From Phenylobacterium koreense (GTDB taxonomy: Bacteria > Pseudomonadota > Alphaproteobacteria > Caulobacterales > Caulobacteraceae): DNA of 64,000 bases. The stretch lies in the NCBI RefSeq assembly GCF_040545335.1, contig NZ_JBEPLU010000002.1:434001-498000 (forward strand), written 5' to 3'. Both the position numbers and the translations under genes were made by a program. Positions 46,854-55,824 of this stretch are shown here, piece after piece. The notes beneath the pieces are model-generated. The model worked only from the letters and a program-made list of their open reading frames with translations. It was not told the DNA's origin and did no database searches. Each line of letters opens with the position of its first letter. The stretch's first letter is position 1.

Positions 46854-48107
46854 ATGCGGCGATGGCTCGATCACAGCACCTTCACCGATCCCGGCGAGCA
46901 TGCAGGGGCGTTTAGCGCAGTCCCTGCCGACCCGGCGCGCGCCATGGACGTCATTCAGGGCCTGCTCATCCACGGCGGCGCGCTCGAACACTACGGCCTG
47001 CCGCCCGGCGAGTTCGACCGAGAAACCCTGAGCGTGTCGGCGCGCCTGGGCGAAATTCTTGGCGCCGACGAGCGACCGCTCGATGAGGCCCGGAGACCGG
47101 AAGCACGGCTTCTCGGCACGTGCCGCGACTATGCGCTCCTCCTCTGCTCGGCCATGCGCGCCCATGGCGTCGCGGCCCGGGTTCGCTGCGGCTTTGCGAC
47201 CTATCTCGGCGGCGCGCCATGGGAGGACCACTGGATCTGCGAGGTCCAGGACGGCCACCGATGGCGCAGGATCGACGCCCAGCTCGACACGGTGATGCGC
47301 CAGGCGCTTGGCGTCGACTTCGATCCCGCCGACCTGCCGGACGAGGTTTTCCTGACCGCGGACGAGGCCTGGCGACGCTGCCGCACCAATGACCTTACCC
47401 CGACCGATCTCGGTCACGGCGAGGCGCGCGGGCTGTGGTTCGCCCATGTGGATCTGATGCGCGACCGCCTGGCCGTGCGAGACCGGCTGACTTCGCCCTG
47501 GGACGGTTGGCGTCAGGTCGCCGAAGCGCCACGGGAGCCGAACGCAGGATCGCTGGCGCTCGCTGATCGCCTGACGGCGGACCAGGATGTGCTGGCGCCG
47601 TCGACGCCGTGGTGGGAGCGCTCGCGAACCGACGACCTCGTCATCCGCAACTATCGCCTGGGCGATGCGCCGCACATGGCGCAGCTCTATTTCGACTCGG
47701 TCCGCGCCATCGGCCCGCGGGGGTACAGCCCCGAGCAGGTGGCCGCCTGGGCGCCGGAGCCGGCCGATCCCGTACGCTTCCACGCCCGCGCCGCCGATGG
47801 CCGCACCACGCTGATCGCCGAGAACGCCCATGGCGAAGTCATCGCCTATGGCGACCTGGAGGCGGACGGCCACATCGATCATCTCTATTGCCGTCCCGAC
47901 GCGGCTGGGACCGGCGTCGCCTCGCGGATCGTCGAGGAGCTGACGACCTGCGCGAGGACGGCCGGGTATCCGCGGCTCTATGTCGAGGCCAGCGAACTCG
48001 CCCGGCCGCTGTTCGAGCACAAGGGATTCCGAGTGACCGAGCGCCGGGAATTCCGCCTCGGCGAAACGCCGATGCACAACTACGCCATGGAACGCGCCCT
48101 GCCCTGA
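46854..48107 (+). CDS. Transglutaminase-like domain fused to a GNAT acetyltransferase
   Basis: A 417-residue two-domain protein. Residues about 1-245 form a transglutaminase-like/cysteine protease fold: the nucleophile is in GTCRDYALLLCSAMR, the His in WEDHWICEV and the Asp in RRIDAQLD. Residues about 260-417 form a GNAT domain (LVIRNYRLGDAPHMAQLY, YCRPDAAGTGVASRIVEEL, FEHKGFRVTERRE). The frame is unbroken between them. The start ATG 46854 is used; TTG at 46806 is in frame upstream. It is divergent from the TetR gene. Function unknown. Confidence 0.82.
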   Translation: MRRWLDHSTFTDPGEHAGAFSAVPADPARAMDVIQGLLIHGGALEHYGLPPGEFDRETLSVSARLGEILGADERPLDEARRPEARLLGTCRDYALLLCSAMRAHGVAARVRCGFATYLGGAPWEDHWICEVQDGHRWRRIDAQLDTVMRQALGVDFDPADLPDEVFLTADEAWRRCRTNDLTPTDLGHGEARGLWFAHVDLMRDRLAVRDRLTSPWDGWRQVAEAPREPNAGSLALADRLTADQDVLAPSTPWWERSRTDDLVIRNYRLGDAPHMAQLYFDSVRAIGPRGYSPEQVAAWAPEPADPVRFHARAADGRTTLIAENAHGEVIAYGDLEADGHIDHLYCRPDAAGTGVASRIVEELTTCARTAGYPRLYVEASELARPLFEHKGFRVTERREFRLGETPMHNYAMERALP

Positions 48108-48179
48108 CCTCGCCACGGCGCCGTTTGGCGCTTCCGTGCGTTCTCTTGCCGGAAGACCCTTCAGAATCGAGGAGCGGCG

Positions 48180-48401
48180 ATGCGACTGCCCGACGACCAA
48201 CTGCAACGCCTGGCGCTGCACAGCGCCTTCGGCCTTCACCTGATCGCCAAGTGGATGGCCGGGCGCGACGATGTCGATCCGGAGATCCGGGACCGGCTGA
48301 GCGTCCACATCACGGCCCTCGACGGCGTCCTCTCGGCAAATGGCCACGACTGGATCCGCGAGGAGATCGAGGGCACGGAAGCCGCGCTCCAGGGCCACTG
48401 A
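48180..48401 (+). CDS. Small hypothetical protein
   Basis: A 73-residue, probably all-helical soluble protein with no recognised domain. A GGAG site lies about 6 nt before the ATG. Codon use matches the neighbours. It sits between the transglutaminase-GNAT gene and a methyltransferase gene, all on the same strand. Confidence 0.55.
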   Translation: MRLPDDQLQRLALHSAFGLHLIAKWMAGRDDVDPEIRDRLSVHITALDGVLSANGHDWIREEIEGTEAALQGH

Positions 48402-48450
48402 ACCTCCGCTGGGGCTGGACCTCGCCGCGGCGAACAACTAGTGCCTCGCC

Positions 48451-49356
48451 ATGACCAGGACCGCTCCCATCGTCGCCGACCTGCCCGGCGCCATGCGCAC
48501 GACAGGCTGGGCCGACTACGCCCTGCTGGACAGCGGCGGCGGCCGCAAGCTCGAGCGCTACGGCCCCTACAGCGTCGTGCGGCCAGAACCGCAGGCCATG
48601 TGGTCGCCGCGGCTGCCCGAGGATGTCTGGGCGCGAGCCGACGCGGTGTTCGATCCCACCGACGAGGAGGACGCCGGGCGCTGGCGCTTCCGCGGCAAGC
48701 CGAAGGAAAGCTGGCCGATGAGCTGGGGCCAGGTGCGCTATCACGCCCGGTTCACAGCCTTCCGGCACCTGGCGTTCTTTCCCGAGCAGGCGGCCAACTG
48801 GGCGTTCTTGGACGAGCGCGTGCGCAGCTTCTCCGGAGGCCAGCCGAAGATCCTGAACCTCTTCGGCTACACCGGCGTGGCCAGCCTGGTCTGCGCGGCG
48901 GCCGGCGCGCATGTCACCCATGTGGACGCCTCCAAGAAAGCGGTGGCCTGGGCGCGCGAGAACGCCGCCCTTTCGGGCCTGGAGGACCGGCCGGTCCGCT
49001 GGATCTGCGAGGACGCCCGCCGCTACGTCCAGCGCGAGGTACGACGCGGTTCGCGCTACGACGGCATCATCCTCGACCCGCCGAAATACGGGCGCGGCCC
49101 GGACGGCGAGGTGTGGCGCCTGTTCGAGAACCTGCCTGAGCTTTTCGAGCTATGTGCACAACTTCTCTCGGATAATGCGTCGTTCCTGCTGCTCAACGCC
49201 TACGCCGAGCGGATCTCCGGCGCGGCGCTTTCCTCGTTGTGCGCGGCGACCTTGCGCGGCCGCGGAGGAACCGTCGACTGGGGCGAACTGACCCTGGTCG
49301 AGGAGGCCGGCGACCGGCAGATCGGCATGTCCTTCTATGGCCGGTGGTCCGCATGA
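48451..49356 (+). CDS. Class I SAM methyltransferase, RlmI/RlmK-like
   Basis: A 301-residue methyltransferase. The SAM motif I is LNLFGYTGVASLVCAAAGA, motif II contains VDASKKAVAWARENA, and motif IV is LDPPKYGRG. The layout resembles 23S rRNA methyltransferases of the RlmI/RlmK type without the PUA domain. The next gene is a SpoU-type RNA methyltransferase that overlaps it by 4 nt (ATGA), so both probably modify RNA. The substrate is inferred. Confidence 0.86.
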   Translation: MTRTAPIVADLPGAMRTTGWADYALLDSGGGRKLERYGPYSVVRPEPQAMWSPRLPEDVWARADAVFDPTDEEDAGRWRFRGKPKESWPMSWGQVRYHARFTAFRHLAFFPEQAANWAFLDERVRSFSGGQPKILNLFGYTGVASLVCAAAGAHVTHVDASKKAVAWARENAALSGLEDRPVRWICEDARRYVQREVRRGSRYDGIILDPPKYGRGPDGEVWRLFENLPELFELCAQLLSDNASFLLLNAYAERISGAALSSLCAATLRGRGGTVDWGELTLVEEAGDRQIGMSFYGRWSA

Positions 49357-50138
49357 GCCGCGCCGTCACTTCCCTGACCAACCCGACGGTCAAGTCGGTC
49401 CGCGCCCTGCATCTGCGCAAGGAGCGGGACGCCTCGGGCCTGTTCGTCGCCGAGGGCCTGAAGATCGTCACCGAGGCGGTCGAGCTGGGCCACGCGCCGC
49501 GCATCTTGATGTACGGCAAGGACGCCGAGGGTCATCCGCTGCTCAAGCGGGCCATCCAGGCGACCCAAGCCGCCCGCGGCGAAGTGATCGAGGTCACCCA
49601 CGAGATCCTGGCCAAGGTCTCGCGGCGCGATAACCCGCAGGCGGTGGTGGCGGTGTTCGCACAAGGCTACACGTCGCTCACCGAGCTGAAGCCTCAGTCG
49701 GCGCCGTGCTTCGTCGCCCTGCACCGGGTCCGCGACCCGGGCAATCTGGGCACCATCATCCGCACCGCCGACGCGGCCGGCTGCGGGGCGGTGATCCTGG
49801 TGGGCGAGTGCTGCGATCCCTATTCGGTGGAAGCGGTCCGGGCGACCATGGGCTCGATCTTCGCGGTGCCGATCGTCAAGGCCAGCGAGGCGGAGTTCGC
49901 CGGCTGGCGGTCGAACTGGCCGGGCTCGGTGGTCGGCACCCTGCTGACCGCCACCGTCGACCATCGCCAGGCGACCTACGCCAAGCCCGCCATGGTGCTG
50001 ATGGGCAACGAGCAACAGGGCCTGACGCCGGAGATGGCCGCCCTCTGCGACGTCAACGTCAAGATCCCGATGCGCGGCCGGGCCGACAGCCTTAACCTGT
50101 CGGTGGCGACCGGGATCATGATCTACGCGGCCACCTAG
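49353..50138 (+). CDS. TrmH/SpoU family RNA 2'-O-methyltransferase
   Basis: A 261-residue SPOUT methyltransferase. An N-terminal substrate-binding domain (about 1-95) is followed by the knotted domain with RVRDPGNLGTIIRTADAAG, VLMGNEQQGL and IPMRGRADSLNLSVATG, the three SpoU motifs. The target is rRNA or tRNA, unspecified. It overlaps the preceding methyltransferase. Its TAG overlaps the convergent hrpB stop within CTAG. Confidence 0.92.
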   Translation: MSRAVTSLTNPTVKSVRALHLRKERDASGLFVAEGLKIVTEAVELGHAPRILMYGKDAEGHPLLKRAIQATQAARGEVIEVTHEILAKVSRRDNPQAVVAVFAQGYTSLTELKPQSAPCFVALHRVRDPGNLGTIIRTADAAGCGAVILVGECCDPYSVEAVRATMGSIFAVPIVKASEAEFAGWRSNWPGSVVGTLLTATVDHRQATYAKPAMVLMGNEQQGLTPEMAALCDVNVKIPMRGRADSLNLSVATGIMIYAAT

Positions 50139-52570
50139 GTTCCTCGCGGCTTGGCCCGGGTGGTGGGCGCGGCGCTGGCCGGGTCTTCGGGCCAGACGTG
50201 CTTGGGATAGCGGCCGCGCATGTCGGACCGCACATCCTTCCAGGAGCCCCGCCAGAAGCCCGGCAGATCCTTGGTGGTCTGGATCGGGCGATGCGCCGGC
50301 GACAGCAGGGAGAGGGTCAGGGGCTGACCGCCCACGGTGGGATGCTGGGACAGGCCGAACACCTCCTGCACGCGGACCTCGACCCTGGGACCGCCCTCGG
50401 CAGCATAGTCGATGGCGAAGCTGTTGCCGGTGGGCGCGGTCCAGCGCGCGGGCGCCTCGGAGTCCAGCCGCCGCTGCTGGTCCCAGGGAACGAGCGCCCG
50501 TAGCGCGCCGTCCAGCAGGTCAGGCTTCAGCTCCGACAATGCACGGCGGCCGTGCAGCAGCGGGATCAGCCACTCGTCGGCCCGCTCCGCCAGCCCCGCG
50601 TCCGAGAGGTCGGGCCAGTCCTGGCCCTGGCCGCGCAGATAGGCGATCCGCTCGCGCAGGGAGGTCGCGGCATCGCCCCAGGCGAGCTTGCCGACGCCGT
50701 CCTGGCGGACCTTGGCCGCAAGCGCCTGGGCAATGAGGGCCGGGTCCGGGTTGTCGTCGATCTCTTCGCGGACCGTCAGCTTGCCGAGCCGCGTCACGCG
50801 CTTGACCCGCAGGCGGCCGCCGCCGCTTTCGTCCAGGCGCTGCTCGACCTCGAACTGGCTGGAGAAGCCGCTGGTTAGTTCGACATCGTCCAGAGGCGCA
50901 GCGAGCAGGACCCGGTCGCGGCGATCGCCTCCGCCCATCTCGGCCACCGCCAGCCACTTCTCCCGCGCCAGAGCGTCGGTCGGCTCGACGAAGACGCCGC
51001 GGCCGGTGACGAGCTGAAACTCGCCGGTCCCGCCCCGCGCCTTGGCGATCCGCTCGGGATAGGCAAAGGCCAGCAGCAGGCCATCGGCCATCTCGCCTTC
51101 CCTGCCCGGCTTGCCGGCCAGCGCCGCCCAGCGCGAGGCCAGGGCCTTTGCGTCCCGCGCCCGCGGCGAACGGTCCCGCTGCAGGGCTTCGAGGCGGTGA
51201 CGAAGGTCGGCGTCGCGGCCGCCCAGCCCCCGCTCGGTCAAAAGCGCGGCGATCGACGCCGCCCTGCCAGCCTGGCCCGAGGCGTTCGCTTTCAGGACCA
51301 TGTGCGCCAGCCGCGGCGGCAACGGAAACTCGCTGAGCGCCTCTCCGTGGGCGGTCAGCACGCCGGCCTCGGACAGGGCTTCCAGACGGACGAGCAGGCT
51401 GCGCGCCTCGTTGAACGCGGCGGCTGGCGGCGGATCGAGGAAGGCCAGGGCGGCCGGGACGCGCGCGCCCCAGCGGGCGAGGTCGAGGACCAGGCCGGAG
51501 AGGTCGGCGTCGAGGATCTCGGGATCGGCGAAGGCCGGCAGGGCGCGGGTCTCGACCTCTTCCCACAGGCGATAGGCGACGCCGGGCTCGGTACGACCTG
51601 CGCGGCCGCGTCGCTGATCGGCCGCCGCCCGGCTGACCCGGACGGTCGCCAGGCGTGTCAGGCCGCTGGCCGGATCGAACCGCGGGACGCGGGCGAGGCC
51701 GGAATCGATCACCACCCGCACGCCTTCGATGGTCAGGCTGGTCTCGGCGATGGAGGTGGCGAGGACGACCTTGCGTAAGCCAGGCTCGGAGGGCGAAATG
51801 GCCCGGTCCTGGTCTGCGGGGTCCATCGCGCCGTAGAGCGGCGCGATCACGACATCCGGCCGCTTCACCTGCTCCGACAGCAGGTCCGCCGTCCGCAGGA
51901 TTTCTCCCTGGCCTGGCAGGAAGACAAGGACGCTGCCAGTCTCCTCGGCCAGCGCCCGCTGCACGGCGCGAGTCACGCGCTCCTCCAGCCGCACCCGCTC
52001 GTCACGGCCGAGATAGCGGGTCTCGACCGGGAAGGCGCGGCCCAGACTTTCGATCACCGGCGCATCGTCCAGCAGGCGCGCGACCGCGGCCCCGTCCAGT
52101 GTCGCCGACATCACCAGGAGACGCAGGTCCTCGCGCAGGACGCCCTGAGCGTCGCGGGCCAGGGCGAGGCCGAGGTCCGCGTCCAGGCTGCGCTCGTGGA
52201 ACTCGTCGAAGATGACCGCGCCCACGCCCTCAAGGCTGGGATCGTCGAGGATCATCCGGCTGAAGACGCCCTCGGTCACCACCTCGATGCGCGTGCGGGC
52301 CGAGACCTTGGACTGCATTCGCACGCGATAGCCGACCCGGTCGCCGACCCGTTCCCCCAAGGTCTTGGCCATGCGCTCGGCGGCGGCGCGCGCGGCGAGA
52401 CGCCGCGGCTCGAGCATCACGACCTTGCCATCGCCGAGCCAGGCCTGATCCAGCAGGCGGAGCGGGACGACCGTCGTCTTGCCCGCGCCCGGCGGCGCCA
52501 CCAGCACGGCGCTGTTGCGAGAGGCGAGCGCCGAGGTCAGCGCGGGCAAAATTTCCTCAACGGGGAGCAT
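50135..52570 (-). CDS. hrpB: ATP-dependent RNA helicase HrpB
   Basis: An 811-residue DEAH-box helicase. Walker A is APPGAGKTT, the DEAH box is FDEFHERSLD, motif III is SATLD, and motif VI is QRRGRAGR. The C-terminal HrpB-specific region ends PKHVWPEDPASAAPT. It is usually non-essential, with an incompletely known role in RNA metabolism. It is convergent with the TrmH-type gene. Confidence 0.94.
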   Translation of the reverse strand: MLPVEEILPALTSALASRNSAVLVAPPGAGKTTVVPLRLLDQAWLGDGKVVMLEPRRLAARAAAERMAKTLGERVGDRVGYRVRMQSKVSARTRIEVVTEGVFSRMILDDPSLEGVGAVIFDEFHERSLDADLGLALARDAQGVLREDLRLLVMSATLDGAAVARLLDDAPVIESLGRAFPVETRYLGRDERVRLEERVTRAVQRALAEETGSVLVFLPGQGEILRTADLLSEQVKRPDVVIAPLYGAMDPADQDRAISPSEPGLRKVVLATSIAETSLTIEGVRVVIDSGLARVPRFDPASGLTRLATVRVSRAAADQRRGRAGRTEPGVAYRLWEEVETRALPAFADPEILDADLSGLVLDLARWGARVPAALAFLDPPPAAAFNEARSLLVRLEALSEAGVLTAHGEALSEFPLPPRLAHMVLKANASGQAGRAASIAALLTERGLGGRDADLRHRLEALQRDRSPRARDAKALASRWAALAGKPGREGEMADGLLLAFAYPERIAKARGGTGEFQLVTGRGVFVEPTDALAREKWLAVAEMGGGDRRDRVLLAAPLDDVELTSGFSSQFEVEQRLDESGGGRLRVKRVTRLGKLTVREEIDDNPDPALIAQALAAKVRQDGVGKLAWGDAATSLRERIAYLRGQGQDWPDLSDAGLAERADEWLIPLLHGRRALSELKPDLLDGALRALVPWDQQRRLDSEAPARWTAPTGNSFAIDYAAEGGPRVEVRVQEVFGLSQHPTVGGQPLTLSLLSPAHRPIQTTKDLPGFWRGSWKDVRSDMRGRYPKHVWPEDPASAAPTTRAKPRGT

Positions 52571-52745
52571 GGAGCGGGTCTAGCCGCGCCGGCATCCGGT
52601 TCCAAGTCGCCACGCCTGTCCCGCAGGCGCCGACTTTGGGGCAAGGGGGTCATGTTGCTTGCCGCTTGACCACGACCTTGGGACCGGGCCACGTAGCGCC
52701 AATTGACCGCGCGGCGGGGGCCGCCCGGAGTTTCCTGGAGGAAAT

Positions 52746-54299
52746 ATGTGGCGAGTTAAATCGCTCGACGCGATTCTAGCGACCGCAGAAAAGAAATCAC
52801 TGCACCGGTCGCTGGGCCCCATACAGCTTACCCTGCTCGGGATCGGCGGAATCATCGGTACTGGCATCTTCGTCCTTACCGCGGAAGCGGCCCAGAAGGC
52901 CGGTCCGGGGATGCTCATTTCTTTCGTCATCGCCGGCGTCGTCTGCGCCGTCGCGGCGCTCTGCTATTCGGAACTGGCGGCGATGGCCCCGGTTTCTGGA
53001 TCGGCTTACACCTATTCCTATGCTTCGCTTGGTGAATTCGTCGCCTGGCTTGTGGGCTGGGCGCTGATCCTGGAATACGCGGTGGCGGCGAGCGCCGTGG
53101 CCGTGGGCTGGTCAGGCTATGTCGTGGGCCTTCTCGACCACTCCCTGGGCATAGTCATCCCGCACGCCCTGGCCAACGGACCCCATGCCGGCGGGATCGT
53201 GAATATCCCGGCGATCGTCATCGCCTTCGCCGTCACCGGGCTGCTGGTCATCGGCACCACCGAGAGCGCCACCGTCAACGCCGTGCTCGTCGCGATCAAG
53301 GTCGCCGCGCTGACCGCCTTCGTCGTGCTGTCGATCCCCGTCATCAACGATGCGAACTTCCGGCCCTTCGCCCCGATGGGCACCCCCGGCATCATCGCCG
53401 CGGCGGCGTCGATCTTCTTCGCCTACGTAGGCTTCGATGCGGTGTCCACGGCCGCCGAGGAGACGCGCGATCCGCAACGGAACGTCCCCATCGGGCTGAT
53501 CGGCTCGCTGGCGATCTGCACCCTGTTCTACATCCTGGTCGCCGCGGGCGCGATCGGCTCCTTCGGCGCCCAGCCGGTCAGCGGCCCGAACGGCGAGGTC
53601 CTGGCCGCCGGCTCCTCGGCCCTGGCCGCCCGCTGCGCCGAGGTCTCGGCAATCGCCGAAACCCCGCTGGTCTGCTCGCGCGAGGCCCTGGCCCACGTGA
53701 TGCGCGAGATCGACCATCCGGTCATCGGCAACCTGCTCGGCCTCGCCGCCGGCCTGGCCCTGCCCTCGGTCATCTTGATGATGATCTACGGCCAGACCCG
53801 CATCTTCTTCGTGATGTCGCGCGACGGCCTGCTGCCGGAGGTGTTCAGCAGGATCCACCCCCGCTTCAAGACCCCGCACATCATCACCATGGTGACCGGC
53901 GCGGCGGTGGCCTTCGCCGCCGCCTTCTTCCCGGTCGGCCAACTTGCGGACATCTCCAACTCCGGGACGCTCTTCGCCTTCCTGGTGGTCGCCGTCGCGG
54001 TCATGATGCTGCGCAAGACCGATCCCAACCGCCGCCGCCCCTTCAGGACGCCGGCGGTGTTCGTCGTGGCGCCGGTGGCCATCGCCGGCTGCATCACCCT
54101 GTTCATGTTCCTGCCGTCGGCCGCCAAACTGGTCTTCCCGGTGTGGTCGGCGATCGGCCTGGTGCTCTACTTCGCCTACGGCTTCCGCAAGAGCCACGTC
54201 GCCCGCGGCCTCGTCGAGGTTCCCGAGCTGTCCGCGGACGCCCCGCCCACCGCAGTTCCTCCCATGCCGGACGCCCCGGCCCCAGGGGATCGCGGCTGA
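52746..54299 (+). CDS. APC family cationic amino acid permease
   Basis: A 517-residue permease with about 12-14 transmembrane segments. The APC signature GIGGIIGTGIFVLT is in the first segment. Consensus ELAAMAPVSGSAYTYSY follows, and FFAYVGFDAVSTAAEETRDPQRNVPIG is typical of the CAT/YfnA subgroup. An extracytoplasmic insert with a Cys pair (about 290-320) is present. The substrate is an amino acid, likely cationic or broad. A strong terminator follows. Confidence 0.9.
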   Translation: MWRVKSLDAILATAEKKSLHRSLGPIQLTLLGIGGIIGTGIFVLTAEAAQKAGPGMLISFVIAGVVCAVAALCYSELAAMAPVSGSAYTYSYASLGEFVAWLVGWALILEYAVAASAVAVGWSGYVVGLLDHSLGIVIPHALANGPHAGGIVNIPAIVIAFAVTGLLVIGTTESATVNAVLVAIKVAALTAFVVLSIPVINDANFRPFAPMGTPGIIAAAASIFFAYVGFDAVSTAAEETRDPQRNVPIGLIGSLAICTLFYILVAAGAIGSFGAQPVSGPNGEVLAAGSSALAARCAEVSAIAETPLVCSREALAHVMREIDHPVIGNLLGLAAGLALPSVILMMIYGQTRIFFVMSRDGLLPEVFSRIHPRFKTPHIITMVTGAAVAFAAAFFPVGQLADISNSGTLFAFLVVAVAVMMLRKTDPNRRRPFRTPAVFVVAPVAIAGCITLFMFLPSAAKLVFPVWSAIGLVLYFAYGFRKSHVARGLVEVPELSADAPPTAVPPMPDAPAPGDRG

Positions 54300-54304
54300 C
54301 ATCG

Positions 54305-54330
54305 AAGGCCCGGGGTTCGCCCCGGGCCTT
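54305..54330 (+). terminator. Intrinsic terminator after the permease gene
   Basis: An 11-bp perfect stem (AAGGCCCGGGG with CCCCGGGCCTT) closed by a UUCG tetraloop and followed by TTCTTAT. Confidence 0.85.
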
Positions 54331-54366
54331 TTCTTATCGGGCGCGAGGCCCGATGTTAGGGACGCC

Positions 54367-55032
54367 ATGCAAGAGCCTCCCATCCGCGCCCTGATCGCGC
54401 CGGTCACCCCGCTGCAGCAGAACTGCACCATCGTCTGGTGCTCGAAGACCTCCAAGGCCGCCATCATCGACCCCGGCGGCGAGGTCCCTCGCCTGCTGCA
54501 GGCCCTGGAGCAGCACAAGCTCACCCTCGACCGGATCTGGATCACCCACGGCCACCTGGACCACGCCGGAGGCGCGGCCGCCCTGCAGGAGGCGACCGGC
54601 GTTCCCATCGAAGGGCCGCACCCGGACGACGCCTTCTGGATCGACGAGATCACCGCTTCGGGCGCCAAGTGGGGCATGCCCGACGCCCGCTCCTTCACGC
54701 CCGACCGCTGGCTGGGCGACGGCGACAGAGTGTCGCTGGGAGAGACCGAGTTCGAGGTCCTGCACTGTCCGGGGCACACGCCGGGCCACGTGATCTTCTT
54801 CCATCGGCAGGCCCGCTTCGCCCAGGTCGGCGACGTCCTGTTCCAGGGATCCGTCGGCCGCACGGATTTCCCGCGGGGCAACCATCAGCAGCTCATCGAT
54901 TCCATCACCCAGAAGCTGTGGCCGCTCGGCGACGACGTCCGCTTCGTGCCCGGCCACGGCCCCATGTCCAGCTTCGGCCAGGAGCGGCAGACCAATCCCT
55001 TCGTGGCCGACGAGGTGCTGGCCGGCGCCTAA
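54367..55032 (+). CDS. MBL fold hydrolase, glyoxalase II-like (YcbL type)
   Basis: A 221-residue metallo-beta-lactamase-fold hydrolase. The metal motif THGHLDHAGG has His 61, His 63, Asp 65 and His 66. Further ligands are seen in HCPGHTPGH and the final PGHGPMS. The absence of the C-terminal glyoxalase II helical domain fits the YcbL/type II thioesterase group. Function inferred as a glutathione thioesterase or related. Confidence 0.9.
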   Translation: MQEPPIRALIAPVTPLQQNCTIVWCSKTSKAAIIDPGGEVPRLLQALEQHKLTLDRIWITHGHLDHAGGAAALQEATGVPIEGPHPDDAFWIDEITASGAKWGMPDARSFTPDRWLGDGDRVSLGETEFEVLHCPGHTPGHVIFFHRQARFAQVGDVLFQGSVGRTDFPRGNHQQLIDSITQKLWPLGDDVRFVPGHGPMSSFGQERQTNPFVADEVLAGA

Positions 55033-55074
55033 TGCTTTCAGGCGTGAAATCTCACGGTTACGCAATCTGCTAAT

Positions 55075-55824
55075 ATGCTGAACATGGAAACGCGTACCGA
55101 ACAGTCCGCGGCTGGCCAGACTGCAGCCCGCATCCTGATGGTCGATGACGACCCGGGCATCCGGGACGTGGTGTCCGACTTTCTGGCCAAGCACGGATAT
55201 CAGGTCGAAACGGCGGGCGACGCCCGTGAGATGGAGCAGGCGCTGGAGCGCGGCCCCATCGACCTGATCGTTCTGGACGTCATGCTGCCCGGCGAAGACG
55301 GACTGGCCATCTGCCGGCGCCTCGCCGTCAGCGAAGGTCCGCCGATCATCATGCTGTCGGCCATGGGCGAGGACACCGACCGCATCGTCGGCCTGGAGCT
55401 CGGCGCCGACGACTATCTTTCCAAGCCCTGCAATCCGCGCGAGCTGCTGGCGCGGGTGCGCGCGGTGCTGCGCCGCGCCGAGCAGCGCGGCCAGACGAAC
55501 TCGGTGAACGCCGGCTGCGAGTTCGCCGGATGGCGCCTGGATCTGGTCCGGCGTGAGCTGCGCTCGCCCCAGGGGGTGGTTGTGAACCTTTCCTCGGGCG
55601 AGTTCTCGCTCCTGCGAGCCTTCGTGGAGCGTCCCCAGCGCGTCCTTACCCGCGACCAGCTCCTGGAATTCGCCCGCGGCCCCGACTCCGACGCCTTCGA
55701 CCGGGCCATCGACGTCCAGATCAGCCGGCTGCGTCGGAAGCTGGACGACGGCGGCGGCCAGGACCTGATCCGCACGGTGCGCAACGAAGGCTACATGTTC
55801 ACCCCGAAGGTGAAGCGTTCATGA
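55075..55824 (+). CDS. OmpR-family response regulator
   Basis: A 249-residue regulator. The receiver domain (about 20-135) has MVDDDPGIRD, phosphorylated Asp 68 (VLDVMLPG), and a Thr/Ser replaced region MLSAMGED with SKP. The winged-helix domain (about 150-245) ends with DVQISRLRRKLDDGG and RTVRNEGYMF. It overlaps its cognate kinase by 4 nt (ATGA). A second ATG at 55084 is possible. Confidence 0.93.
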   Translation: MLNMETRTEQSAAGQTAARILMVDDDPGIRDVVSDFLAKHGYQVETAGDAREMEQALERGPIDLIVLDVMLPGEDGLAICRRLAVSEGPPIIMLSAMGEDTDRIVGLELGADDYLSKPCNPRELLARVRAVLRRAEQRGQTNSVNAGCEFAGWRLDLVRRELRSPQGVVVNLSSGEFSLLRAFVERPQRVLTRDQLLEFARGPDSDAFDRAIDVQISRLRRKLDDGGGQDLIRTVRNEGYMFTPKVKRS

